Source: Pegoplata infirma (taxonomy: Eukaryota > Arthropoda > Insecta > Diptera > Anthomyiidae). Taken from it: a DNA stretch of 64,000 nt. Each line of letters opens with the position of its first letter. Position 1 is the first letter of the stretch. Below are positions 11,341 to 22,432 of the stretch, one piece after another. The position numbers and the translations under genes are program-made. The notes below the pieces were generated by a model. The model saw only the letters and a list, made by a program, of their open reading frames with translations, was not told the DNA's origin and ran no database searches. Location: positions 229,250,023 to 229,314,022 of the forward strand of contig OY992536.1 in assembly GCA_963921195.1 (NCBI GenBank), given 5' to 3'.

Positions 11341-12016
11341 AAAATTTATATTTATTCCATGCCAAATCGCACAATTTCAGACACGAACAATGGAAATTTC
11401 TAAAACTTTTTTAGAAAACTTTTTAAATGCATAGCCTTTTGTTTTCACCGTAAGGGGGCTCTAAATTCTAACTTTCTAAGCTAACGAAATTTGAAACAGA
11501 ATGTTGCTTTATTATTGCTAATCTCTCTATAAAATGGACACGATTGGACAATGGGGATCAGTATGTCAGCAGTAAGTTCTTTTCTAACTGGACTATATTT
11601 AAGAACTGCTTACATAATTCCAAATAGTCTGTAGTTTGCTATAAACATTAGTTAACATCTGGTAGTAGTTTATCAGTTTTAATGCAGTCATCATAAACAT
11701 TCATTTAAGTTTTCGTACTGGAACTAACTACCATTTGCAACAAATTATCTTCTAATTTTTATTATGGCAATTAAACACCATGTTTTCATATAAATCATAT
11801 GGCTATTTGACTAAAGTCAACTTATTGCATACATATTTAAACAGAAGTTTGCCAACATAAAAAGTTTTCTGAGTCAATTAACAAATTTGCATGATGTTGT
11901 TAAATGCAAAATTGTAATGAGACGTTAATTTAATTGTTGAATAATTAACGATTTAACAACAAAATGATAAAATGGTTAAAAACCTAATCGCTAGTCGTTA
12001 AAGCCATTGACAACTG
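11341..12016. other. No recognised gene or element
   Basis: AT-rich unique-looking sequence between the RTE-like LINE and the second 247-bp MITE. I see nothing that I can assign. Confidence 0.35.
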
Positions 12017-12263
12017 CACACAGAAAACAAATTTGCAAATTTTCAACTGAAATTTAGTTAGTACAACTAAAAAACTGTTCATACATTTGCATATAGGTCG
12101 TCAAAATTAAATATCGGTCGTCTCAACGAAATTCGGTTGATACAACATACATTTAATGGAAAAAATAACAAAATTCTTTTGGCACATCCAAAAATAGTAG
12201 CGACAACCGAATTATGAATTGATACAACTGAAAAATTCGGTTGGAAATTTATTCTTCTGTGTG
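12017..12263. mobile_element. 247-bp MITE, copy 2
   Basis: Starts CACACAGAAAACAAATTTGC and ends CTTCTGTGTG, flanked by TG on both sides (12015-12016, 12264-12265). It has the same length and layout as 10822-11068 but is clearly diverged inside. Confidence 0.75.
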
Positions 12264-12900
12264 TGGAACTTAATACAAGCTAAAATATGGATGTCTGAAG
12301 GACAGGGTTCTAAATCTGTGTTAATTTCAAATGCCCCCCCAATTTGTTTTCGGCTCTGAAAGCAGGTTTTCTAAAGAAAATGATTATGACACATCTTTAC
12401 TAGATATTTGACCTTCACATAATGTTTCAGATGTTAAAGCATTTTTCCTTTTGAGATTCTGATATATTTTTCCTTTAGAAAAATTTTAGAATTCTGAGAA
12501 ATTATTCCTTAATAATAATTCTTAAATTTTGGCCCAAATTTCCTATATAAAAAAATGTGGAACACTTATCGTTCTAGGACCCCATGAATTGATCCATAAT
12601 TGATTCTTAGACTTTCTATGAATGTCTGTCGGTTCGTCTATAAAAAGCACACTGCAGTCCAAGCTTAAAGAGTAAGACTCCCGTAGTTTGTCACGAATAC
12701 ATTTTTTTGTTATAGGCTGATAAAGCTCTTAAATTGGTAAAATCGGACCAGTTTCTTAAACCAAAATCTGAATAATATATTTTTTTTTAAATTTCCGATT
12801 TTGCTTTTTTTTATTTAGAAAATTACTTAGACTCTGAGATATTAAGGCATTCTTATACCAGTCAAATATTCTCAATATAAATTATTCCCAGCCTCTCTTA
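12264..12900 (+). repeat. Decayed mini-me-like fragment
   Basis: Contains GTTCTAGGACCCCATGAATT and a decayed GTCY stretch (ATGTCTGTCGGTTCGTCTAT) followed by AGCACACTGCAGTCC, the same order as in the repeat at 32559-33223. No gene is present. Confidence 0.45.
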
Positions 12901-14430
12901 GTACCTCCATAACTGCAGTGTGGTATTTTTTGTGACAGTTTTTATTCTAGCTCATTTGATAAGATTCCGAAACTAAATTTGTATCTCCATATTGAAGTGT
13001 TTGCTATTTTGGGTGTAGCGACTTGGAGAATTGAGAACAGACGAAGGGGAAGGAAAATCAGTATCCAATAAATTCATCAAAGATTGTCCAGGAGAATTGG
13101 CGCAGACTCATTGAGGTCTCATGTGGGAACATGAGACAAAAGATGTGGGTTCTCGATTGTAGGGGAATAAGAGGAAATAAGATTGCCGATTCTATGGCAA
13201 ACATTGGCTTCGATACAATTCTACAATTCCTCACAACCTGGAACCTCAGATTTGTATAGGCTTGACGTAGATGATAAGTTGAATCAACTCTCATACTTAT
13301 GAAAAATTTTGAGGAATTTGTTGGAGTACCTCCCTAACTGCAGTTTTTCAGAATTTTTTAAGACAGTTTTTATCATAGTTCCATTGATAAGACTCCGAAA
13401 CTAAGTTCGTTTTTTCAAACTCAAGTGTTTGCCATGTTTGATGTAACGACTTGTATAATTGAGAAAAGTTGTAGGGATCGGACAATCAGTATCTGCGGTG
13501 ACAGTCAAGCTACGCTCAAGGCACACTTATCTTAGTTTGTCTAAGAGTGTAGACGCAGACTCAATGAGGTTTCATGTGGGAACTGGGTATGCCTTTTGTA
13601 AGTTCCGGGTTGTAGGGGAATAAGGGGAAATGTGAATTCCGATTCTTTGGCAAATGTTGGCTTTAAAACAATTCTACAATTCCTCACGTATATAATGCGT
13701 TGAATTAACTTTCATATAAAATATATTGAGACTTTATTTTTGCAATATTTTTACAATTATTATTATTTCCGACCCTTAAGGTCCTTCCTTACTGCAGTTG
13801 TCCGTAATTCTTCGTGTCAGTTTTTATACTTCCTCTGTTGACAAGGCTTCGAAACTAAGTTAGTTTCTTTCAAACTGAAGCGTTTGCTGTTTTGGATGTA
13901 GCGACTTGGACAATTAAGAATAGTTGTAGGATTAGGACAATCAGTATCTGCGGTGACATTCAATCTGCGCTTTAGTCACTTTATTTAAGACTGTGTAGGA
14001 GTGTAGGCGCAGACACAATGAGGTTTCATGTGGGAACAGGCTATGTGTTTTGTAAGTTTCGGATTGTTGGGGAATAAGGGAAAATGTGATTACCGATTCT
14101 TTGGTAAACATTAGCTCCGATACAATTTCTTATAACCCGGAACCTTAGATTGGAATAAGCTAGATGTGGATGATGCGTCAAATCACCTCTTTTATGCAAT
14201 TAATTTTCATAAAAAGATGGCCAAATGAGTTGACATGCATTAATATTAAATGTTTTGTGATAATACCAGTCTAGAAAGTGGCTAACTATCTTATCAGACT
14301 TATTAGAAGAGGTTGTCGCAGATTTACTGGTTTAATTACGGGTCATAATGCCTGTCTATGCTCGTCATATGAAGACATCAGAGGTTTTATCAGACCCTTT
14401 AAGTGCAGTTTGTCTTAAGAATGTGTAACC
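12901..14430 (+). pseudogene. Decayed I-like LINE tail with RNase H segment in three tandem copies
   Basis: Three tandem blocks (about 12901-13325, 13326-13780 and 13781-14235) each contain a piece homologous in nucleotides to the RNase H domain of the LINE at 49113-50910. They share GTAGCGACTTGG, AATCAGTATCTGCGGTGACA, CAATGAGGTTTCATGTGGGAA and TAGGGGAATAAG. After the third block the sequence runs on into the equivalent of the LINE's C-terminal region (14270-14430, ATTACGGGTCATAATGCCTG). Each block starts with about 110 bp that include AACTGCAGT and CCGAAACTAA and are not found in the other LINE copy. All frames are broken. Triplication happened before much of the decay, since each block has its own changes. 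Confidence 0.65.
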
Positions 14431-14448
14431 ACTTCGGCTGTTGTTTTA

Positions 14449-15515
14449 TTTTTAATTTTTTTAAGTTGAACAAACACTCAGGGGATGTCCCTATTAATGC
14501 AGTGTATTGTGGTTATGAGGAAGAGAAAAGAGGGAGTAGTGTTATGGATATTTGTCGTGAATTTTTCAACATTGAAAGAAACTGGAAAGGCGTCTGCGGG
14601 GAGATTATTCCTCATTCAACTAGTTTGACTGATAAACGAACCTTCTCTGTAATACGCTGAGCGATCAGCTGGACAATCGACAACAAACGGATGTTATGTG
14701 CTAGACAACCGAGTGTTGCGACCAAAAACTCGAGCGTTAGGGATAAGTTCACATATCTCAACAGAACACTTTCCATGGTAATATCGATAAAACAGGGTCA
14801 CACAACACACATTCCGACGATGCTCCAATGAGTCAATATAGCTGGTTATGCTATTGTCATTGAGCATCAACGCCCTTCTTTGCACACGGTCCAATAGCTC
14901 TAAAATATACTTTGAAGCTCCTGCATCTTCGGATGTAGGTGGTATGACAAGTAAGGAGATCGGATGAGGTGAAGTAGTTCTTACACCCCGTTAAGAAAAC
15001 CTTAAATGCTTCATTTGAAAAACTTGCTTATTTCAACTAACATGCCACTGAATTTTCATGCCCAGAACTTCAAGAGTGTAAGATTTCTCGTTACTTATAC
15101 CACACATAGATGATGCTATTGGTTCCACATTACTGTCGATCAACATACAACATTGAGTCTTGCGTGCATTGCATTTGACCTTATTCTCAAGACCCCACTT
15201 GGAGACTGCCAACAGGTCCTGATTAAGTGTATCTGCCTTTTGCTCTCAACCTCAACAAGACTTGGCCTACGACCAAAAAAAAATGAAAGACAAATGTTGC
15301 TGTCATCTGCAAAAGATTAGACAGGATTTGAAGTTTGACTTAGAAGGTCGATAAGAAAAATAGGAAAAAGGGTCGGAGAAAGAACAGAACTTTGTGATAC
15401 CTCTGATTGAATCTGAAGCTCATCCGAAGAGAACCAATCTATAACAACAAGTATAGAACGATCTCTATGGAATCTCGAATAAATCAATTTATATAATCGA
15501 TTATTCCACAAATAT
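14449..15515 (-). pseudogene. 3' part of a LINE of the 56807-59785 family, inverted relative to its 5' part
   Basis: Read on the minus strand, this segment runs from an RT region (RDRSILVVIDWFSSDE near 15480) through a SFADDSNIC box near 15310-15290, DRVQRRALML near 14890, SLEHRRNVCCVTLFYRYYHG near 14830-14780 and RVFGRNTRLSS near 14730, down to the family's 3' end next to a T-rich stretch (14449-14465) that would be the A tail. Frameshifts and stops are present. Its 5' continuation lies at 16180-16785 on the opposite strand, as expected from twin priming during insertion. Confidence 0.7.
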
Positions 15516-16179
15516 TGCTACTTTCATATCAAGTCTAGGAGTTAACAAAATTATCACACTTCACACAATTTAACTTTAACACGATCATGACTTACGTTTT
15601 TATATTTATTTCAAATGCGTTAACAATCGAATAAACTAAAAATAAATATATGTCAGTCCCACGTTAAACCTATTCCATTTCTTCCTTCATTCATTCTCTT
15701 CTCACGAGCTGAGGTTGAAAACTAAACACAAATTTGTAATCAAAGTGTAGTTGAAGATGAGATGGTGTTACTGATGTTAAAGATAAACAACAACCAAAAA
15801 AGGTCTTCAATAGAGATACGAGTACGGTACTACGAGTAGCAGGAACATTTGCAACACAAGAAACGTGTGTTTGCAATTTGTTGACGGTGAGAGCAGCAGA
15901 AACAGCACACTTTTTTTTTCAATTCGTTTCGTGTTTTTTTTTTGTTTTCTGAACAAAGAATTGAACTGGTCTGATGCTTATCTTAAAACTTGATGCGCAG
16001 ACACTATTACAAAACTATACAGCATAAAATGCGTCTTAGTTTTGTGATTTTTCTTGTAGGAAATTTAGGAACAGTTTGACGGTGTTGCATTCACATTTTT
16101 TGAACTTAAACTCTTATCAAACTTAAATAAATTTAATAATTTTCAGATAAATATTTAAATATTATTTACCAGACATCTT
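15516..16179. other. No recognised gene; possible 5' part of the twin-primed LINE
   Basis: Lies between two oppositely oriented pieces of one LINE. If the twin-priming reading is right, this should be the more 5' portion of the same RNA, but I could not recognise LINE protein in it. The small ORF at 15691-15876 shows no motif. Confidence 0.3.
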
Positions 16180-16785
16180 ATGTCAGAAATTTTTGCCAAC
16201 AACTCTTCAGTACCTAAGAGTAACCAATCACCCTCTGTGCTACCTAGGTATCATATTATTCGTAAAACACGAGCGGTAAAAAAGGTTTTTGTCGAGCTCA
16301 ACGTGAACAAATCTCTGGAACCGGATGGTGGTCCAACAATTATCTTGAAGAAGTTTTCTACGAGGCTGGCTAGTCCATGCGAAATCTTTTTAGTATTTCG
16401 TGTTACACGGATAAATTTCCATCTTGATGGAAAGTGTCCCATATCCAACTCATCCCAAATTTCGCCCAATCGCCATATGCTCTACGCTCTCAAAGGTTAT
16501 GGAGATTATGGTTAACTTCCAGTTTGTGAATTATTTGTAGTTTATTGACCTGTTGAGTGGTCGTCAGTATTGTTTTCGTAAAGGTAGTCCTGTTGGCGTT
16601 TCTCTTGGAGTAGATCTATTAACCGCCTTGGTGAAAGTAAGGTTATCGGTCTGGATATTTTAAAGGCGTTTGATCGAGTTTGGCACCATGCACTTATCTG
16701 GAAGACGACAGCATTTGGTGTTAGTAATAGTTTTGCTCGTTTTATCTTAAGCTTTCTAAATGAAAGTTCTACTCGCGTGGTGTAG
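16180..16785 (+). pseudogene. 5' RT part of the twin-primed LINE
   Basis: The plus-strand reading gives LNVNKSLEPDGGP near 16300-16340, matching LNVNKSTGPDGIP of the intact-looking copy at 56811, then an ISPNRHMLYALKGYGDYG stretch (compare NYRPIAICSALSKVMES). After frameshifts comes KVIGLDILKAFDRVWHHAL near 16635-16690 (RT motif with catalytic D), ending at FILSFLNESSTRVV near 16780. The minus-strand partner at 14449-15515 starts at essentially the same point of the protein. It is not functional. Confidence 0.65.
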
Positions 16786-17329
16786 ATGTTTTTTCTGCAG
16801 AAACTTCATATATTTTTTCTACATCTCTTTTTTTAGTTTTTACCAACGACTACGGATTGCAATCCTGAATTACCGATTACCGGAATTTCTGATTTTCAAA
16901 CCCGAGATTTTTAGGATCCCAATTATTTTAATACTTTTTACATAAAATGTATAAATTAATTTTGTGGAACAAAGAAAAAAATGCAGCAAGTAAAGCTGCA
17001 AAAAGTTGATAACGATGAGCCACGACAAGAGGTAAGAAAGATAATTGAAAACGGTTATCTTTTGCAGGAGGACTTTCTACCTGCAGTTGTTGACCGGATG
17101 ACTGCTCTCGGCGGAACTTCGAAAATCTTTACAATGGCGTGGATTTGAAGTGCCAAAAAATTCCGACAATTTTTAAAAATTCCGCAAATTTTTAAAAAGT
17201 CCCACAAAACACGGTATTAAAACTTGTCCCGATAGTCCCAGAAGCATTTCTTCAATCCCGATATTCGGGAAAAGCAATCTCGATTAAAAGCACTACCAAC
17301 GACTTACTAAACTTTACCTAATTTGAACC
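16786..17329. other. No recognised gene or element
   Basis: AT-rich sequence after the LINE breakpoint, with a few AAATTTTTAAAA-type runs. I see nothing assignable. Confidence 0.3.
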
Positions 17330-17565
17330 CTGTTTAATCTTTTGAGCATCAAACAAACATGATATGCAAAAGAAGATAGATGACTTAGCTTCAACGGCAC
17401 TGAAATACGGTTTGCGAATCAACGCAAACAAAACAAAATGTATAGCTGTTAAATCCCACCAAACGCCAACATTTTTGCTAAACAACGTGCCAATCCAAAA
17501 CTTCAACAACTTTTGCTACCTAGGAAGCAACATTACTCCGGACGGAGCACAGTGGTTCCAAGTCC
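17330..17565 (+). pseudogene. Small RTE-like LINE remnant (RT thumb)
   Basis: An open segment of 69 codons (17364-17573) reads KKIDDLASTALKYGLRINANKTKC, then NFNNFCYLGSNITPDGA. The pattern 'GLxINxxKTK...FCYLGS' is the standard conserved block just after the YADD box of RTE/CR1-type reverse transcriptases. Only this block survives. It is a different subfamily from 10328-11340, judging by sequence. Confidence 0.6.
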
Positions 17566-17825
17566 AAATCTAGCTGGACAAAATTATTTTATCACCGTTT
17601 TATATGTTTTTGGGGTCGCTGAGTTCAAAAAACATGTTTAAATTTTTCTAAGTCGATTACACTAATCGACAACTTTTTATTTTTTTTTTTAATTTCAGTA
17701 ATTCATTAATGACAAAAATGGTTTATATGCAGAACAAAAATATGAAATGCAAAAACTTATTTTTTGAAAGTTTTTCAATCTCTAAAAAAAAAAAATTTTT
17801 TGTCGAGAAGTGTAATTGAAAAAAA

Positions 17826-17884
17826 CAAGTGAGAGTGTTAAATTCGGCTATGCCGAATCTTTTATACCCTTACTTTCGGCTGTG
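17826..17884 (-). repeat. Terminal fragment of a mini-me-like repeat
   Basis: ACAAGTGAGAGTGTTAAATT, the palindrome ATTCGGCTATGCCGAAT and then TTTTATACCC form the inverted 3' end of the repeat seen at 32559-33223, with its subterminal hairpin. Confidence 0.6.
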
Positions 17885-18228
17885 TCGAAACAACAAAAAT
17901 AACAAAAACCACAAGACAAAAACACACAAACATTCTTTTCTACTCCAGAATTCATAGTTATTCAGTTCTTAACTCATTACCTTCCGCGACACTCCCATAC
18001 AAATGTAAGTAGATATTCAGTAGATAAGAAGTACTCCAGGAAGTAGTTGGAAGTTGTTTGAAAACTCGGAGTACTTCTTATCTACTGAATATCTACTTAC
18101 ATTTGTATGGGAGTGTCGCGGAAGGTAATGAGTTAAGAGCTGAATATCAACTTTTTATGGAGTAGAAAAGAATGCCTTTGCGTTTTTTCCTTGTATTTTT
18201 TGTTATTTTTGTTGTATTTCATTACATT
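17885..18228. repeat. Long near-perfect hairpin, arms ~160 bp
   Basis: The left arm (17885-18043) and right arm (18066-18226) are inverse copies around a spacer of about 25 bp. The inner 100 bp is almost perfect; for example, GGAGTGTCGCGGAAGGTAAT in the right arm is matched exactly by its inverse in the left. It is probably a fold-back transposon, but no clear terminal duplication was identified. No gene lies within. Confidence 0.8.
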
Positions 18229-18289
18229 TGTTATAGTTTTAAAGCACTCCAAATAGAAGTACTCCGCACATTTTTTGCTGGGTATATTA

Positions 18290-19385
18290 ATCTTTTGGGG
18301 ATGCCAGCAATATTTGACGAGATTGGATTAAGCCTAGCTCGAAGATTGCCAGATGTTTACCAGGCAGATATACTGGCAAATAAAGTGGCTGACTGGTTGA
18401 GGTGCAATGTCTTGTCTACAACCGCAGTCAACATCTGTTCTGACATTGAAGCCGCGGTCAAGTCTCTGGAGTCCATGTTTCTAAAAACAAGATCTGCCCT
18501 TAACTGCCGGCCCAGCAGTTTGATATAGTAGTCATATGGGTCCCAGGGCACAGAGACATTCCAGGGAACCCAGCAAAATTTTCTGTTCCAAATAATCGGT
18601 TCCAGAACGCATCAAATTACCCTGCAACCGGTTCTACTTAACATTCCAGAATCAATGATTTTTATTTGAAATTGTCCCGAAAGCAATCGTTTTTTAGAGC
18701 AAGTAGTTTTTTTGAAAAATAATTTTACATAGAAAATGTTGTTGTGATTACAGTAGAATATATTCAAGAATCTATTGAACCAGGAATTTGTTCCAAAAAA
18801 TTTTCCTGGGAATTGCAAAGCTGATGAGCTTGCAAGACTGGGAACTACCTTACAGGCTCCAACAGAATTGGAATGTGTTGGTATGCCTTTAGAAACTTGC
18901 AAGCAAAATCTACGACTTTGTTCCGCCACGGAGACTAATCAGCGATGGGCAAATGAATTGACTTGTGAGACCACACGACAGATTTGGTATTCTCTTAATC
19001 AGAGGCGCACAAGTGAGCAGATATCGCTTCCAAGAGGAGAGATTTCGACAGTGGTTGCTGTAATTACCGGACATTGTCTTATAGGGAAGCACGCAGAGCG
19101 GTTAAATGTGCCGTCAAATGACTTTTGTCGGAGTTGTATGGATGAAGAGGAGTTGGAAACTATCGAACACTTTTTGGTCAATGACTTGCTTCACTGGGAC
19201 CTAGGGAGCTGCACGATCTTTCTGATTTGTCAGATGACAAAATTCAATATCTTAGAAGTTTCATAAGAATCTTAAATTGGTTTAACGGCAGGAACCAGTT
19301 GGGAAACCTATTACAGTCCCGTGGTATCACAATGGACCTCAGAGTCTACGTGTGCTGACGTAAAACGTTTGACCATAGACCGGGT
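18290..19385 (+). pseudogene. I-like LINE fragment (RNase H to 3' end), split by a MITE
   Basis: Homologous over its length to the minus-strand LINE at 25343-26383. The RNase H domain is truncated at the front (GLSLARRLPD...VYQADILA) and then reads VNICSDIEAAVKSL, VIWVPGHRDIPGN, and after the MITE ADELARLGTTLQ. A C-terminal GHCLIGKHAERLNV..CRSCMDEEELETIEHF zinc-knuckle-like block and a shared 3' UTR (GTGGTATCACAATGGACCTC) follow. The MITE at 18569-18810 cuts between GN and the next residue. The first catalytic Asp region (YTDGS) is absent because the copy starts downstream of it. There is a frameshift near 18510 and a short deletion near 19180. Confidence 0.75.
18569..18810 (+). mobile_element. 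242-bp MITE of the CCCAGCAAAA group inserted in RNase H
   Basis: Ends CCCAGCAAAATTTT and AAAATTTTCCTGGG, with AA on both sides. The uninterrupted LINE copy at about 25960 shows the original site, CCAGGGAATTG. The start matches the end of the 734-bp MITE, but the interior differs. Related partial copies lie at 62186-62345 (same orientation) and 54445-54540 (inverted). Confidence 0.75.
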
Positions 19386-19419
19386 CAGTCCGAAGTTATA
19401 CTCATGAGCCAGAATATGG

Positions 19420-20725
19420 ACATCTCTCTTAATCCTGACCTGTTGAGAATCTGTTTATCCGTCCCAAAAATAGAATACAAATCCCAAGACTGCGTACAGA
19501 AAAGGGATATTATGCTAATATGGGATAATGGGATATCTAACTCCATTAACTCCTTAGATAGGGTTGCCAGATACTAGAAGTCAAATAACTGGACAATGGA
19601 AAATTTTCAGCTGGATTTTTAAAAAGTAACTGGACCCATACATACATATATTTTTTTCAATAATTTGAAAAAAAAATCAACCGATTTTCATATGTGAGAT
19701 ACATATTCTTATTTTGGACTAAATGGGCGTCTCTATTTACCACGGCAAAATGTGCCTTTTTTAAGCATTTCTATTACCTTTTCGAGCATTTCGAAATGCT
19801 GATGTTTAGTTCGTCATTGGCCTGAGGATAGTTAGAGTATATTTTTCTTTTTAAATAACCCCACAAAAATAAGTTCAAAGTGGTCAAATCTTTAAATCAA
19901 GAAGGACAGTTAAAATTTCCCGGAAGTGCGAAGTTAAAAAGGGCGACAACAATTGACCATCATTTGCAGATTTGACCCATCCAGACATTTTTTTGTGGGG
20001 TTATTTTAAAAGCAAAAATGTACGCCAAGAATCCTTAAATCACGACGAGCAAAATCAACTCTAGACTGCCCGAGATTCTCGAAAAAGTTGTAAAAAAATT
20101 GGCGAAAATGCAGAAAAAAGAGCACATTTTCCGCCAAAGGAGGCATTTATGTTATATTTATGATTCGTGTTTTATTAAAAAAAATAGTCCCAAAAAATTT
20201 TAAAAAATATTTAATAAAAAAAAATAATTGTGAAAATCCTTTTTCAACTGGAAAAATTATGTTTTAACTGGAAACTGGACCAGACCTCAAATAACTGGAA
20301 AATCCAGGCCATTCCAGGCCGTCTGGCAACCCTATCCTTAGAGCATCGTTGGAGTATGGGTTGTGTGTCTTTGTTATGTCAATACTTTCAAGGGGAGTGT
20401 TCTGCTGAGATAGTTGACTTCATCCCAGACAGCCGTGTATTTGGTCGTAATACGCGCCTCTCTAGCAGAGCTCACCCGTTTGTCATTAATTGGAAAGCTG
20501 AACGCACAACTCATTAAAGAGACAATTCTTTCTTTGTCCGAACCATTCGTTTAACAGACTTTCCGCATATGTCTTTCCTGACACTTGTTACATCTACAAA
20601 TTCCAGTCAAATACCAGCATATACTTACTACTCTCGTTTTCCTCCTTCCCATACTTATATTTTCCGATCTCAACCCAATGGAATGGATTTATAGGAGGCA
20701 TCTTCTGAGTATTGATAATTACCTT
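19420..20725 (+). pseudogene. 3' end of a LINE of the 56807-59785 family, split by a hAT-like MITE
   Basis: Before the insertion the reading KIEYK..CVQKRDIMLIWDN matches PKMEYNYHIW..VQRRALMLIND of the family. After it, SLEHRWSMGCVSLLCQYFQGECSAEI and DSRVFGRNTRLSSRAHPFV (20340-20480) are in one frame up to a stop at 20515. The reading then breaks through the region equivalent to the family C-terminus, reaching ATAGGAGGCATCTTCTGAGT near 20690-20710, which aligns with the family 3' end. Stops are present and the copy is dead. Confidence 0.65.
19559..20334. mobile_element. 776-bp hAT-like MITE with perfect 8-bp TSD
   Basis: Starts TAGGGTTGCCAGA and ends TCTGGCAACCCTA, flanked by exact TCCTTAGA on both sides (19551-19558 and 20335-20342). 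Removing it and one duplicate rejoins the LINE reading ISNSINSLEHRW. Internal AACTGGAC words are inverted at the ends. No transposase ORF is present. Confidence 0.85.
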
Positions 20726-20734
20726 TTTTGAATC

Positions 20735-20890
20735 ACAGTTGATCTTTTTTAAATTTCAATTGGAGTCTTTAAATTTTAATTGAAATTCTCGAATTTCAAT
20801 TTATGTTTCACATATTTCCATTGATATTTTACTAATTTAAATGATTATCTACGTCTTACAATATAAATATTTTTCGAATTTTAATTCATT
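20735..20890. repeat. Degenerate CAATTG minisatellite
   Basis: Loose units like TTTCAATTGGAGTCTTTAAA and TTTTAATTGAAATTCTCGAA resemble the better arrays at 33285-33944 and 42345-43255. Confidence 0.45.
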
Positions 20891-21123
20891 ACACAGCTCC
20901 AAAAAAATATCAAAAGGTTCTGACCCAGAAATTAGACCCACTAATCCATATGTATTTTGACCTCCCGAATTCGATTCCGCCATAAGAATTGAATTCTATC
21001 ATTGGGTTTTCCTGTAAATTTACAAATAAGGTAGGTTCACTTTGCGGACTTTCGTAAATCATCGTTCCAAATTTTAGTGAAATCGGAAATTATTTTTATT
21101 TCGATTGTATGTAGAAATATATA

Positions 21124-21352
21124 CACTCAAAATAATTCTACAGTAAAAGGTTTAGTAACTGATATTGTACCAAAATCTACTAATAAGTTACTAATTTTAG
21201 TATCTTCAAAGTACTAAAATTAGTCGATTTTACTGGTTTTGAATAATATTAGTTAAAAATTTTAGTATTGGTTATCAATTTCTGCACTAGGTCCTTTTGG
21301 ACTAAAATTTAGTTAAATTTTTAGTATTGAATACCCACGTTTTTTTTTTGTG
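21124..21352 (+). mobile_element. 229-bp MITE, copy 1, TA target duplication
   Basis: Starts CACTCAAAATAATTCTACAG, ends with a T-run and TTTTGTG, and is flanked by TA (21122-21123, 21353-21354). It has the same length as copies at 30810-31038 and 35186-35414. The interior is rich in TTTTAGTA and TACTAAA words. Probably a Tc1/mariner derivative. Confidence 0.85.
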
Positions 21353-21355
21353 TAT

Positions 21356-21595
21356 CATAACCATTTACTTGTAACCACAGATCAGTTGCCACAAACAAAC
21401 ATTTAGTTGTTCTGACCTAACCTTTGGTTGTCACAATCAAATTATGGTTGCCTCAACCAAATATTCGATTACGACAAGCGAATGCTATTGCTGGAACTTT
21501 TTTATAACCCCGCTTTACCTTTTATGAAGCGTCTACATATTTCTTTTCATTTCGCAACAAAATGATTGCAGTGAAATATTTTTAACCATGAAATT
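21356..21595 (+). repeat. Direct repeat, copy 1 (~240 bp)
   Basis: Shares with 22016-22255 the words AACCACAGATC, CAACCAAATATTCGATTA and AAAATGATTGCAGTGAAAT, in the same order and spacing. The two copies bracket a mini-me-like fragment at 21596-22015. Confidence 0.6.
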
Positions 21596-22015
21596 GGGAA
21601 AAATCAGTCAATGTTTAGACCTAGCCCCCATACAAACGTTTTCTTTAAATTAAGATCAAATGACCCTAATTACCGCATTTGAGTAGGTATACTCTCTAAA
21701 TTTTGATAAAGAAATCGGATCTGTTCTACATGTAGTCCCCATACAAACAACCGTCCCGATATTCTCAAAAATCTATCAAAATTCATAAAAGTCAGAAATA
21801 TTTGAGTAAAATTTTGTTTGCAGTTGCCTACGTGTACTTTGGTAACCTTTTCAAATCTGATTATAATTGGACAATTTTAGACTCAGTCCCCATATTAAAA
21901 TTACGCCCGATATTCAGTTAAATCGGTCTAACCGCAAAATAGGCCTATTTCTATCAAATTTGACTTGAGAATATTTTCTACACTAATTAAAGATTTTAAA
22001 AAAGTAGATTAAAAA
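21596..22015 (-). repeat. Decayed mini-me-like fragment
   Basis: Contains TAGCCCCCATACAAACGTTT and AGTCCCCATACAAACAAC, followed by 'CGATATTCAGTTAAATCGGT', the inverse of sequence at 4560-4740 and 23120-23330. It lies between the two direct repeats. Confidence 0.45.
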
Positions 22016-22255
22016 AAGCACATTAACTTCTAACCACAGATCGGTTGCTACAAACGAACATTTGACTGTTCTTACCGAACCTGTGATTGCCGCAATCAAA
22101 TGATGGTTGCCACCACCAAATATTCGATTACTATAAGTGAAGGATATCGTTGGAATTTCTTTATTCAACCGCCTTAACTTTTATTAAGAGTCTATTTGGA
22201 ATCTTTCCATTTCTCAACAAAATGATTGCAGTGAAATATTTTTAACCATGGTTTA
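22016..22255 (+). repeat. Direct repeat, copy 2 (~240 bp)
   Basis: Second copy of the repeat at 21356-21595; see there for shared words. A part of this copy lies close to, but outside, exon B. Confidence 0.6.
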
Positions 22256-22432
22256 ACAACTATACTTAAAAACTGACCCTTTTTATGTTAGTTTTGCCTA
22301 AAATATATAATGTCAAAAAAAGTCTACCATTTATTGTATAAAAATACTTTGCGTACGAGTAGTTACTTATTTATTTATGTTTTTTTAGAGAATTCTAAAA
22401 AGAAGACCTATTAAATATAGAAACTTGTTTAC

